A stretch of 64,000 nucleotides of DNA from Streptomyces sp. MMG1121. Lineage in GTDB: Bacteria > Actinomycetota > Actinomycetes > Streptomycetales > Streptomycetaceae. Made by a program: the position numbers and the translations under genes. Under the pieces are notes generated by a model. That model was not told the DNA's origin, did not search any database, and worked only from the letters and a program-made list of their open reading frames with translations. The stretch spans positions 308,732 to 372,731 of the forward strand of contig NZ_LGDV01000226.1 of NCBI RefSeq assembly GCF_001280015.1. Reading direction: 5' to 3'. The stretch's first letter is position 1. The number at the start of each line of letters is the position of its first letter. Shown here one piece after another: positions 35,197 through 43,272 of the stretch.

Positions 35197-36738
35197 TCAG
35201 GCGGTCACGTCGAGCGGCTCCGAGCGGGGCGTCGTGTGCCTTCCGTCGGTGACGGCGATCGTGTAGCGGTGATGTGAGCCGCGAGGGACGGAATCCGTGT
35301 ACGTCATGTCCGGTCGGTCCCATTCGGCCGATCGCCGCTTCGGCGAGGCCACGAGAACACCGTCGCGGTAGATCCGGTACGTCAGCTCCGCGTCGTCCCT
35401 GTCCCATGCGGCACGCCAGGCGAGCGTGACCGTTCCGGCGCGGGTACGCCCGCCCGTGAGCCGGGGCGCCGCTTCCGGGGCCGTGTCGCCGGGGCGGGCC
35501 CCGAAGCGCGTCAGACCCTGCTGGGGTCTGCCGTTGACCGTGGTGAACTCGCCTCCTGCCCAGAGGATGTCGCCGGCCATCACCAGTGCCCGGGGGCCGA
35601 CTCCCTCACCGATACCGTCATCGGTGTCGGGGAACCAGTGCAGGATGTTCTTGTCACCGGCCGATTGAGCCAGGAAATGCCGTCGGGGTCCGTCGGGGAA
35701 GCCCCCGGGGGTGAGGCCGCAGTAGTGGGCGTGGGATGCGCTGTAAAGGACGTCTTTGTACACGACGACATCCTGAGTGGCACCCAGGCAGGTGTCCTTC
35801 CAGACCATCGCGCCGTCGGACAGCCGGCCCGCGATCCGGCCGTCGAAGATGCCCGTCCCCTCGCCCTCGGCCCCCAGGTAGAAGCGGTCGCCGTTGCGGG
35901 TCAGCGATGTCACCGCGGATCGTTCCGGCAGCCAGTCCGGGAAGGACTTCACCGTCGAACCCGTTGTGGGATTCAGGGAGACCAGTGCCTGCTCCGGCTT
36001 GCCGTTGACGTTGTGGAACTGTCCGCCGACGAGCACCTGTCCCCGGTCGGATGCGGCCAGGATGGCCCGGACCGGCTCGTCGATGTCCGCCTTGAACGGC
36101 AGCAGTGTGCCGCTGCGACCGAACGCCGCGACGCGCTTTCTCTCCTGGCCGTCGACGACCGTGAAATCGCCACCCAGGTACACGGTCGTGTCGGTGGTCT
36201 CGATGGCCCGTACGGGCGCCGCCACGGCGGGACGGAAGTCCCTCCGCAGCGAGCAGTCGGCCGTGTTGAGCGCGACCGCACTGGCCACTCCGGCGCCGTC
36301 GACCTTGCCGAACGATCCGCCGACATACAGCACTTTGCCGTCGCGGGATGCCTTCAGCGCCCGTACCGTCCCGGCGCCTTCCGTGAAGGAGTGGGCACAC
36401 GGCAGCAGTTTGCCGGTCACCGCGTCGAAGGCCGCGAAGTTCTTCCGGGCGACCTGTTTCTGGCCGGGCTTCGCGCCGGGCGGGCGGACGCTGCGGAAGG
36501 TGCCGCCGACGTACACGACACCGCGTGCGTACTCGACCGACCAGACGATGCCGTCCGTCTGCCAGGTCGTCAACGGGGCCGCAGTGAGCGCTGTTTCACC
36601 ACGTGGGGCCATTTCGGCACGCGGGATTTTCAGGTCGTGCGCCTGCGCGCCGAAAGCTGACGTGAGTGAAGCGGACGCGAGGAGGACTACCGCGGAAGCC
36701 ATGGTGGCGGTCCTGGTCGTGCTTTTACTTGGTCGCAT
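35197..36738 (-). CDS. Secreted beta-propeller / fibronectin-III protein, paralogue 1
   Basis: 513 residues. N-terminal signal peptide (TATMASAVVLLASASLTSAFG). The body has repeated delta-60-like blades: VEYARGVVYVGGTF, DGKVLYVGGSFGKVDG, TTVYLGGDFTVVDGQ, GQVLVGGQFHNVNGK, DILWAGGEFTTVNGR, each a YVGG.F core. The last 100 residues form a fibronectin type III-like domain (LTYRIYRDGVLVASP). Four Cys probably make two bridges. It is strikingly similar to the protein at 40.1-41.7 kb, with many blocks identical (TWQTDGIVWS, FAAFDAVTGKLLPCA, HWFPDTD, GEGVGPRAL, RPQQGLTRFG). No catalytic residues recognised; binding to glycan or protein at the surface is plausible. Confidence 0.8.
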   Translation of the reverse strand: MRPSKSTTRTATMASAVVLLASASLTSAFGAQAHDLKIPRAEMAPRGETALTAAPLTTWQTDGIVWSVEYARGVVYVGGTFRSVRPPGAKPGQKQVARKNFAAFDAVTGKLLPCAHSFTEGAGTVRALKASRDGKVLYVGGSFGKVDGAGVASAVALNTADCSLRRDFRPAVAAPVRAIETTDTTVYLGGDFTVVDGQERKRVAAFGRSGTLLPFKADIDEPVRAILAASDRGQVLVGGQFHNVNGKPEQALVSLNPTTGSTVKSFPDWLPERSAVTSLTRNGDRFYLGAEGEGTGIFDGRIAGRLSDGAMVWKDTCLGATQDVVVYKDVLYSASHAHYCGLTPGGFPDGPRRHFLAQSAGDKNILHWFPDTDDGIGEGVGPRALVMAGDILWAGGEFTTVNGRPQQGLTRFGARPGDTAPEAAPRLTGGRTRAGTVTLAWRAAWDRDDAELTYRIYRDGVLVASPKRRSAEWDRPDMTYTDSVPRGSHHRYTIAVTDGRHTTPRSEPLDVTA

Positions 36739-36934
36739 GGAATTCGAAAGTAGACACCCGGCTCCGGATCTCGCGGCGCCGCGACGGCGCGCTCCGCCCT
36801 TCAGGCCCTCACTGAAGCTCGAATGGCCTAGGAAAAGGAGTCGTAACCCACGATGGCATGCTGTTCGTGGGAATGTCGGGCGAGATCAGGTACCCGAGCT
36901 CTGGTACCCCAAGCAACGAGGAGGAGTGCTCGTC

Positions 36935-37561
36935 ATGCGAGTAGCCGCCCGAACAAAGACGCAGTCACGGCAGTTGAGTTGGGGAGCGGGGCTCGTCGGC
37001 GCCGGCCTGACCGCGACCGTGGCATTCGGCATCGCTGTCGGCCCGGCGTCGGCCTACGCCGTCCCCCGGGCGACGCAGGCGTGCACGTCGTGCAAGGCGA
37101 CGACCACCCCCACGACCGGGTGCTCGGTGTGCCAGACGAAGCCGCCCATGACCGGGTGCTCGGCGTGCCAGACGAAGCCGCCCACGTCCGGGTGCTCGTG
37201 CCAGAAGCCGCCGCCCCCTCCGCCGATCTGCCCCTCGGGCACGACCGCGGTCAGCGTGACCAATCCCATGACCGAATCCGTCGCGATCCCCGGCGACGGA
37301 CGGTTCCAGCTCACCGTCACCAGCACCACCCAGGGACAGGTGTTCAGCTTCAACATCCCCGGATCCGATCACCGCTCCGTCGTCAGGGTCACCGCCACGG
37401 GCAGCACCGGCGGCTCCACCGTGGTCACCTACGACAGCACGACGGGCTTCCCCGACGGCATCGCGGCCGCCGGACCACTGCACGCCCCGGTCAACTCGAC
37501 CGGCAAGTACGCGAACCTCAGCCGCATCGACTTCTGCATCAAGCCCACCAAGTACCACTGA
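36935..37561 (+). CDS. Secreted Cys-rich repeat protein
   Basis: 208 residues. A long signal sequence (hydrophobic core LVGAGLTATVAFGIAVG, cleavage near AYAVP) is followed by about 45 residues of tandem Cys repeats: ACTSC, GCSVCQTKPPMT, GCSACQTKPPTS, GCSCQKPPPPPP, i.e. a C-x-x-C unit repeated with Thr/Pro spacers. After that comes a 110-residue beta-rich domain (SVTNPMTESVAIPGDGRFQ, GSTVVTYDSTTGF, LSRIDFCIKPTKY). No family was recognised. Seven or more Cys in CxxC pairs suggest disulphide cross-linking or metal binding outside the cell. ATG 36935 with GAGGAGG upstream. It shares a terminator with the convergent beta-helix gene. Confidence 0.72.
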   Translation: MRVAARTKTQSRQLSWGAGLVGAGLTATVAFGIAVGPASAYAVPRATQACTSCKATTTPTTGCSVCQTKPPMTGCSACQTKPPTSGCSCQKPPPPPPICPSGTTAVSVTNPMTESVAIPGDGRFQLTVTSTTQGQVFSFNIPGSDHRSVVRVTATGSTGGSTVVTYDSTTGFPDGIAAAGPLHAPVNSTGKYANLSRIDFCIKPTKYH

Positions 37562-37573
37562 GGAACACACAGG

Positions 37574-37607
37574 TGAGGGGGGCCCGGGACGTCCCGGGCC
37601 CCCCTCA
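37574..37607. terminator. Bidirectional palindromic terminator
   Basis: 17-bp perfect arms (37574-37590 and 37591-37607) joined without a spacer. It lies between convergent genes and includes the stop codon (37605-37607) of the minus-strand gene. Confidence 0.85.
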
Positions 37608-38951
37608 GGGCCGGGGCGGGGGCGGGCCGGGGGACACCACGGGGGTGCTGGGCGTCGCCGGGGGGGATGCGTCGCCGGTGGGCGCGGTGTCGATGCAGTC
37701 GGTGAACTGTACGAAGCGGGCGGAGCCGGTGCCCTCGGTGACGGCGAACTCGGCCCGGGGGTGGCTCCTGAGCAGGCACATGTCGTAGCGGACGACGGTC
37801 GGCAGGGCCTCCTCCTCGTGGGTCGTCCGGTACTGGTGGCGGCCCACGAGCTGACAGGAGTCGTAGCGGATCAGGGGTCCCCGCGGGCCTACCGTGTAGC
37901 GGTGCGGGCGGACTTCGGCGGAGAAGTCCTTGAAGGCGTTGCCGGTGTCGTCGCAGTCGTTGAAGTGGACCGTTCCGCTGCTCCACACGCAGTCGATGAT
38001 CCTGACGTCCGGGTCACGTACTTCGAACCGGATGTCCTGGGCGTGGAAACGCTGTACCGAGTCGTGGTGCGGGCTGACCGGGAAACGGAAGAAGGTGCTG
38101 GTGGTGCCGTACTCCGGGGTGCTTTTGGGGCGCTTGCCGGTGATGATGTACGAGCCGCCGCGGCAGGCGATGGATCCGCCGTAGGGGAACTCCAGGAAGT
38201 TGCCCCACTCGTATTCGACCTTCATGTCGGTGAACCAGTAGTTCAGGAACTGGTCCTGGTAGTTGGGGCTGGCCTGTTTGTGGCCCGTGAGCCCCGAGTA
38301 CAGAAACGCTTTCCGGTAGCTGCCGGCGACCGTGCAGGCTTCCCAGCGCATTTCCGAGTTGGTGTCCGTACCGTCGAGGGCGAGCCCGTACTCCCATTCC
38401 CCGAGCCACTCGCATTCCGAGAACCGGTAGTCCTGGGCCTGGCCGGTGGAATAGGAACTGAAGAAGGACGCGCCCGGTGTGGCCGAGCGGAACTGCATGC
38501 GTTCGAAGGACAGGTTCGACCAACTGTCCTCATTGCGGCACAGATAGGAGCCCGGGCCGGTGGCCGGACGGAAGACCAGGGTGGTCATGTTCTTGCCGAC
38601 CCCGGCGAAACGCAGACCGTTGGCGGGCCGTGGCGGGGCTACGCCGTTCAGCAGCGCATGCGGCCGGGTGATGAGGAAGTCACCGGCGGGAATCTCGATC
38701 ACGAGGCGGCCCACCCCGTTCCGGACATGGGCGGCGGCGAGCGCATAGGCGGATTCGAATGCCTTTGTGTCGTCGGTGTATCCATCGCCCACGGCACCGA
38801 GATCGGCTACATTGATCGTGGACGTCGGCCCCGGGGGCGCACTTTTGGCGGACGCGCTGCCGATGGGCAGGACCGCCGAGGCCAGCAGCGACGTTCCGCC
38901 GCGCAGAATATGCCGACGGTTGCATGAGACCTCGCCACCCAGTTCTGACAT
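37605..38951 (-). CDS. Tat-exported right-handed beta-helix protein (pectate-lyase-superfamily type)
   Basis: 448 residues. The N-terminus NRRHILRGGTSLLASAVLP is a twin-arginine signal. Then INVADLGAVGDGYTDDTKAFE is the standard opening of Pectate_lyase_3-type beta-helices, with VIEIPAGDFLITRP next. Coils with regular short strands follow (LSFERMQFRSA, YRFSECEWLG, IACRGGSYIITG, VRIIDCVWSSGTVHFNDCDD). A Pro/Ser tail (PATPSTPVVSPGPPPPRP) ends it. Such proteins in polysaccharide loci cut or bind the glycan. No catalytic triad could be assigned by eye, so lyase, hydrolase or binding remain open. It starts 43 bases from the divergent CDP-alcohol phosphotransferase gene. Confidence 0.8.
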   Translation of the reverse strand: MSELGGEVSCNRRHILRGGTSLLASAVLPIGSASAKSAPPGPTSTINVADLGAVGDGYTDDTKAFESAYALAAAHVRNGVGRLVIEIPAGDFLITRPHALLNGVAPPRPANGLRFAGVGKNMTTLVFRPATGPGSYLCRNEDSWSNLSFERMQFRSATPGASFFSSYSTGQAQDYRFSECEWLGEWEYGLALDGTDTNSEMRWEACTVAGSYRKAFLYSGLTGHKQASPNYQDQFLNYWFTDMKVEYEWGNFLEFPYGGSIACRGGSYIITGKRPKSTPEYGTTSTFFRFPVSPHHDSVQRFHAQDIRFEVRDPDVRIIDCVWSSGTVHFNDCDDTGNAFKDFSAEVRPHRYTVGPRGPLIRYDSCQLVGRHQYRTTHEEEALPTVVRYDMCLLRSHPRAEFAVTEGTGSARFVQFTDCIDTAPTGDASPPATPSTPVVSPGPPPPRP

Positions 38952-38994
38952 AGTTGCCTTCTTTTCTCGAGTGGTTGTGTCACCAAGGAGGGTG

Positions 38995-39750
38995 ATGGCC
39001 GAGTTCGCGGAGACGCTGAGGCAACTCTCGACGGCACAGAAGCCGGCGAAGGGGGTGTCGGTCTACAGTCGGTTCGTCAATCGCCCGGTCGGCCGTGTCA
39101 TGGCCGCGCTGGCCTTCCGGATCGGTGCGACCCCCAATCAGCTGACTCTCCTCGGTGCCTTGTTCACTTTTCTGGCCCTTGCGGCGGTGGCCCTGCTGCG
39201 GCCCGCGCCGGTGATGTCGGTCTGTGTCGGCGTGGCCCTTGCCCTGGGCTTCGCCCTGGACGCCGCGGACGGTCAGCTCGCGCGGATCCAGCGCTCTGCG
39301 AGCCTGTCGGGCGAATGGCTGGACCATGTGCTGGACTGCGTCAGGATCGTCACGCTGCACTCGGTCGTCCTGGTGACGTTCTACCGTTTCTTCGTGCTGC
39401 CCAGTCCGCTCTTTCTGCTGGCCCCCATGGTGTTCCAGTCCGCAGCCGTGGTGATCTATTTCGCGGGCATTCTCACGCAGAAGCTCAAGGGGGGGAGAGC
39501 GGCGGCGGGAACGGACGGTGGCACCGCCTCGGTGCTGGGGCCCGTGCTGCTCCTGCCGGTCGACTACGGCACGACCTGTATCAGCTTTCTGTTTCTCGGC
39601 AGTCCGGCCATATTCCTAGTTCTGTACTGCGGGCTGGTGCTGGCTCATGTCCTGTTCCTCGTCGCCTTCTTGGTGAAGTGGTACCGGGAACTGCATCATT
39701 TCCAGCGCCCCGCGCAACAGTGTGCTGGAGGTGTGGACCGTATAGGGTAA
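38995..39750 (+). CDS. CDP-alcohol phosphatidyltransferase family membrane enzyme
   Basis: 251 residues with about six hydrophobic helices. The full active-site motif is present: D-x2-D-G-x2-A-R-x8-G-x3-D-x3-D, seen as DAADGQLARI, then GEWLDHVLD. It transfers a phospho-alcohol from a CDP-alcohol to an acceptor alcohol. The classic acceptors are lipids, but relatives in polysaccharide and inositol-phosphate routes exist. The last 45 codons run in reverse over the end of the convergent cytidylyltransferase gene (135-base overlap). ATG 38995 has AGGAGG close upstream. Placed beside a cytidylyltransferase in an EPS region, it suggests transfer of a phospho-polyol made through a CDP intermediate. 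Confidence 0.85.
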   Translation: MAEFAETLRQLSTAQKPAKGVSVYSRFVNRPVGRVMAALAFRIGATPNQLTLLGALFTFLALAAVALLRPAPVMSVCVGVALALGFALDAADGQLARIQRSASLSGEWLDHVLDCVRIVTLHSVVLVTFYRFFVLPSPLFLLAPMVFQSAAVVIYFAGILTQKLKGGRAAAGTDGGTASVLGPVLLLPVDYGTTCISFLFLGSPAIFLVLYCGLVLAHVLFLVAFLVKWYRELHHFQRPAQQCAGGVDRIG

Positions 39751-40110
39751 GTAGACGACTCCGACACCCACGTCCGCGAAGCGGCGTTCGAGGTTTTCCC
39801 ATGTGGGTGTGCCCTTCCAGTCGTCTCCCTTGAAGACGACGTGAAAACCGACCTGCCGCCAGATCTGCAGTTTGTCTTCGTGCGTCTCCACCACGACATC
39901 GTCGACGTGGCGCATGCTGCGGACGATCTCCTGACGCTCGGCCAGCGGGATCACCGGCCGTCTCCCCTTGACGCGCCAGGCCAGTTCGTCGGACACCACC
40001 CCGGCCACCAGGCGGTCACAGCGCCGGCGCGCCTGACGCAGGATGTTGAGATGCCCGATGTGGAACAGGTCCCAGACGCCGGGCGCGTATCCGATGAGCG
40101 TCGCTTCCAC
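39616..40110 (-). CDS. Cytidylyltransferase of the TagD / glycerol-3-phosphate cytidylyltransferase type
   Basis: 164 residues. The nucleotidyltransferase signatures are GVWDLFHIGHLNILRQA (HxGH), PLAERQEIVRSMRHVDDVV, and the second nucleotide motif HTSSTLLR (like the ISSTxxR of TagD). It should join CTP to a small phosphate ester such as glycerol-3-phosphate or another polyol phosphate to give a CDP-alcohol. Core enzymes are about 130 residues; here a C-terminal tail of about 30 is read through the overlap with the CDP-alcohol enzyme gene. GTG start 40110, ribosome binding site GGAGG inside the end of the preceding paralogue 2 gene, 3 bases away, so the two are one operon. Confidence 0.84.
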   Translation of the reverse strand: MEATLIGYAPGVWDLFHIGHLNILRQARRRCDRLVAGVVSDELAWRVKGRRPVIPLAERQEIVRSMRHVDDVVVETHEDKLQIWRQVGFHVVFKGDDWKGTPTWENLERRFADVGVGVVYLPYTVHTSSTLLRGALEMMQFPVPLHQEGDEEQDMSQHQPAVQN

Positions 40111-40113
40111 AGC

Positions 40114-41670
40114 TCAGCCTCCGCTCGACGGGCCGGCGTGCGCGGGCACCGTCACGGACAGGGCCGGCGATCTGCGGGAGGTGCGGATGCCGTTGGTCAC
40201 CTCGATGGTGTACCGGTGGCGCGTACCGGCGGGCACGGAGTCGGTGTGGCTCATCTCCGGAAGGTTCCAGGACGTGGAGGAGGCGGTCTTCCGGAAGACG
40301 GGCTTTCCGTCCCGGTAGAGCCGGTAGGTCAGGGCGGCGGTGTTGCGGTCCCACGACGCGTGCCAGCCGACGGTGACCTTTCCCGGGTTCGCGGCCAGCA
40401 ACGTCAGGGCGGGGGTCTGCGGCACGCTCGTGGGCGTTCCGGTGCCGAAGCGGGTCAGTCCCTGCTGCGGCCGGTCGTTGACCCGGGTGAACTCGCCACC
40501 CACCCAGAGGATGCCCCGGGCCACGGTCAGGGCGCGCGGGCCGACCCCCTCTCCGAGCCCGCCGTCGGTGTCGGGGAACCAGTGCAGGATGCGCCGGTCC
40601 GTGACCGACTGGGCCAGGAGGGTGTGCCGGATGCCCTGTTCGGGAAACCCGCCGGGGGTCTGTGAGCAGTCGTGCGCGTGGGAGGCGCTGTAGAGGACGC
40701 CGTGGTAGGGCAGGACGGTCTGGGTGGCGCCGAGGCAGGTGTCCTTCCACGCCATTGTGCCGTCCTGGAGCCGGGTCGAGATGCGTCCGTCGAAGACCCC
40801 GCCCCCGGTCCCTTCGGCGCCGACGTAGAAGTGAGAGCCGTCCTGTGCGATCGACTTGACCACCGAAGCGGCCGGCAGCCAGCCGGGATAGGTGTGGACC
40901 GTCGCACCGGAGGTGATGTCCAGCGCGGCCAGGGCGTGGACCGGACGGCCGTTGACCGACTCGAAGTCACCTCCGACCAGGATCTCGCGTTGCGGGGGCA
41001 TGGCCGACAGGGCGCGGACCGGAAGATCGACGTCGGCCTTGAAGGGCAGCAGGGAACCGCCGGGGGTGAAGGCGGCGACGCGGCTCCGGCTCCGGCCGCC
41101 CGCCTGGTCGAAGTCACCGCCCAGGTACACCCCGCGGCCGGTCGTCTCGATGGCCCGCACGGTTGCGTTCACCGCGGGCCGGAAGTCCTTGCGCAGGGTG
41201 CAGTCGGCCGTGTCGACGGCCACGGCGTTTGCCACCCCCGTGGATCCGACGCGGCCGAAGGAGCCGCCCACGTACAGCACCCGCCCGTCGGGGGAGGGCT
41301 TCATGGCCCGTACCGTGCCGGCCGTGTACGGGCCGGCACCCGAGGTGAAGGACAGGGCGCAGGGCAGCAGTTTTCCGGTCACGGCGTCGAACGCGGCGAA
41401 GTTGTGCCGCCGGACCTGCCGGGTGCCCGCCGCGGCGCCGGGCGGACGGACCGTGTCGAAGGAGCCCGCGGCGTAGACGACACCGCGGGCGTAGGCCAGG
41501 GACCAGACGATGCCGTCCGTCTGCCAGGTGGCCGGCGGATCCGCGGTGAACGTTGCCGGTTCATGGCCCGCGACCGCGGCCGCGGGAGAGCTGAGCAGAG
41601 CGCCTGTGCAGATCAGGGCAGCGGCAGCCGGGCCCGTGACCGCCTTCTTACGGAGCTTGCTCTGACGCAA
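40114..41670 (-). CDS. Secreted beta-propeller / fibronectin-III protein, paralogue 2
   Basis: 518 residues from TTG 41670 (GAGGTG just upstream; an earlier TTG at 41682 is less likely). Signal peptide KKAVTGPAAAALICTGALL, cleavage near AVAGH. The same blade and FN3 plan as the protein at 35.2-36.7 kb: YARGVVYAAGSFDTV, GRVLYVGGSFGRVG, GRGVYLGGDFDQAGG, REILVGGDFESVNG, GILWVGGEFTRVND, with the FN3 part VGWHASWDRNTAALTYRLYRDG. Cys positions match. Function unknown. Its place in one operon with a cytidylyltransferase is a clue to involvement with the surface polymer. Confidence 0.8.
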   Translation of the reverse strand: MRQSKLRKKAVTGPAAAALICTGALLSSPAAAVAGHEPATFTADPPATWQTDGIVWSLAYARGVVYAAGSFDTVRPPGAAAGTRQVRRHNFAAFDAVTGKLLPCALSFTSGAGPYTAGTVRAMKPSPDGRVLYVGGSFGRVGSTGVANAVAVDTADCTLRKDFRPAVNATVRAIETTGRGVYLGGDFDQAGGRSRSRVAAFTPGGSLLPFKADVDLPVRALSAMPPQREILVGGDFESVNGRPVHALAALDITSGATVHTYPGWLPAASVVKSIAQDGSHFYVGAEGTGGGVFDGRISTRLQDGTMAWKDTCLGATQTVLPYHGVLYSASHAHDCSQTPGGFPEQGIRHTLLAQSVTDRRILHWFPDTDGGLGEGVGPRALTVARGILWVGGEFTRVNDRPQQGLTRFGTGTPTSVPQTPALTLLAANPGKVTVGWHASWDRNTAALTYRLYRDGKPVFRKTASSTSWNLPEMSHTDSVPAGTRHRYTIEVTNGIRTSRRSPALSVTVPAHAGPSSGG

Positions 41671-41730
41671 GGGACACCTCAAGGGGAAGGGGGCGGGCAG
41701 GACGAAGGCGCCGGCGCGGACGGTGCCGGC

Positions 41731-43272
41731 TCACGCGGTGCGACGGCGCAGCACCTGGACGAGTTCGCTCACACCCAGAGGCGTGCGATATCGCCACAAA
41801 AAGGTACCAAATGCCGACATTCCGAAAGTCAGACTGAGTGCGAGTCCTGACGGAGTGTCACCCGACAGGACGCGCACGGCTGCCAGCACCACCGAGACCG
41901 CCAGACCGATACCGAGGGCGCTCGTGTACCCGGCGGCCACGGTGGTGAAGCCGAGCCGCAGTCGGACCAGCAGAGCGGCCGAGAGGTTCTCCACGACGAT
42001 GGCCGCGCCCCAGGAGACGGCCGCGCCGAGGATGCCCCACCGGGGCACGGCGAGCACGCCCACGGTGAGCTGCACCGTGAACGCCGCAGCCGTGCAGGCC
42101 AGATGCCACGAGCTCTTGCCGGCCATGAGCAGCACGGTCTGCGCGTTGCCGACCGCGACATTGACCACGGAGGCGGCACACAGGATGACCAGGGCGGGTG
42201 CCCCCTTGGTGAACTCCGGCCCGAAGACGGCGAGGACGGTGCGGGGAAAGCCGGCGACGAGAACGAACAGGGGCCAGGAGAACAGGACGATCCAGCAGGT
42301 CGAGATGCGGTGCAGGTGGCGGGCTTCGGCGACCTCGCCGACGGCGAGCAGCCGGCTGAGCTGGGGTGCGACGGACAGGCGGACGGCGAGCTGGACGAGG
42401 GCGCCCGCGGTGACGACGCGGCCGATGGCGGTGTAGATACCCGCCTCGGCGTCGGTGGCCAGCGCCGACAGCAGGATGACCCCCACCCAGACCGCGCTGA
42501 TGTCGAAGACGGAGGAGACCGCGCGGGGTGCGGAGAAGGCCCAGAACGCCCGCCAGGAGACGGGCTCTCCACCCCTTCGTGCCGTCGTGGTGTGGTGGTG
42601 GGCCCGGCAGCGGTGCAGGCCCAGCCACGCGGCCGCGAGACCGGCCAGCGCCGGCAGCAGCCAAGCCGCCGCCAGGGACATCATCCGGGGAGCCCAGTAG
42701 GCCACCGGCACCGCGATCAGCACCCGGAGCACGGGCTTGCCGATCTGCTCCACGGAGACGAACGGCACCACGGTGCCGTATCCCTGGGTGGCGCCGAGCA
42801 GGAGCAGGCTGACGGTGGCGGCGGGCAGGACCAGGCCGAAGAACCGGATCAGGGCGACCGCGTCGGCGCGGGGCAGGTGCGGCAGGAGCATCGTGGCCAC
42901 CGCGGGGCACAGCAGCAGCACCGCGCTGGTCGCGGTGGCGGCCGCCACCGCCGGGAGCACCGCCATGCGCAGCAGAGAGCCCACCGAGCGGCCGCCGTTC
43001 AGAGCGAGGTCGCCGGGGATGAAGCGGACGAGCCCGGTGTCGGCGCCGAGCTTGCAGACGTTGCTGGCAATGGTGAACACGGCGACGCCCGTGAAGATCG
43101 CTCCGGCCCCCTGGGCTCCGGCCGCACGGGTGATCAGGCCGACCAGGAGGAAGGCGAACACGGCGTTCGTGGCGGAACCCACCGCGCCCCACAACCCGCC
43201 CCGCGCGGCGGCGGCGACCGTGCTGCGGGCGGTGGCCCCGGTGGGGGGAGGGGCCACCCCGGGCGCCGTCAT
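41731..43272 (-). CDS. wzx: Wzx-type flippase (polysaccharide transporter, MATE/PST group)
   Basis: 513 residues with about twelve to fourteen hydrophobic helices: GLWGAVGSATNAVFAFLLVG, FIPGDLALNGGRSVGSLLRM, FFGLVLPAATVSLLLLGATQ, GKPVLRVLIAVPVAYW, AIGRVVTAGALVQLAVRLSV. It should flip lipid-linked repeat units to the outside. ATG 43272 overlaps the stop of the preceding gene (ATGA). With the polymerase and co-polymerase upstream it forms a compact Wzx/Wzz/Wzy block read on the minus strand. Confidence 0.87.
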   Translation of the reverse strand: MTAPGVAPPPTGATARSTVAAAARGGLWGAVGSATNAVFAFLLVGLITRAAGAQGAGAIFTGVAVFTIASNVCKLGADTGLVRFIPGDLALNGGRSVGSLLRMAVLPAVAAATATSAVLLLCPAVATMLLPHLPRADAVALIRFFGLVLPAATVSLLLLGATQGYGTVVPFVSVEQIGKPVLRVLIAVPVAYWAPRMMSLAAAWLLPALAGLAAAWLGLHRCRAHHHTTTARRGGEPVSWRAFWAFSAPRAVSSVFDISAVWVGVILLSALATDAEAGIYTAIGRVVTAGALVQLAVRLSVAPQLSRLLAVGEVAEARHLHRISTCWIVLFSWPLFVLVAGFPRTVLAVFGPEFTKGAPALVILCAASVVNVAVGNAQTVLLMAGKSSWHLACTAAAFTVQLTVGVLAVPRWGILGAAVSWGAAIVVENLSAALLVRLRLGFTTVAAGYTSALGIGLAVSVVLAAVRVLSGDTPSGLALSLTFGMSAFGTFLWRYRTPLGVSELVQVLRRRTA

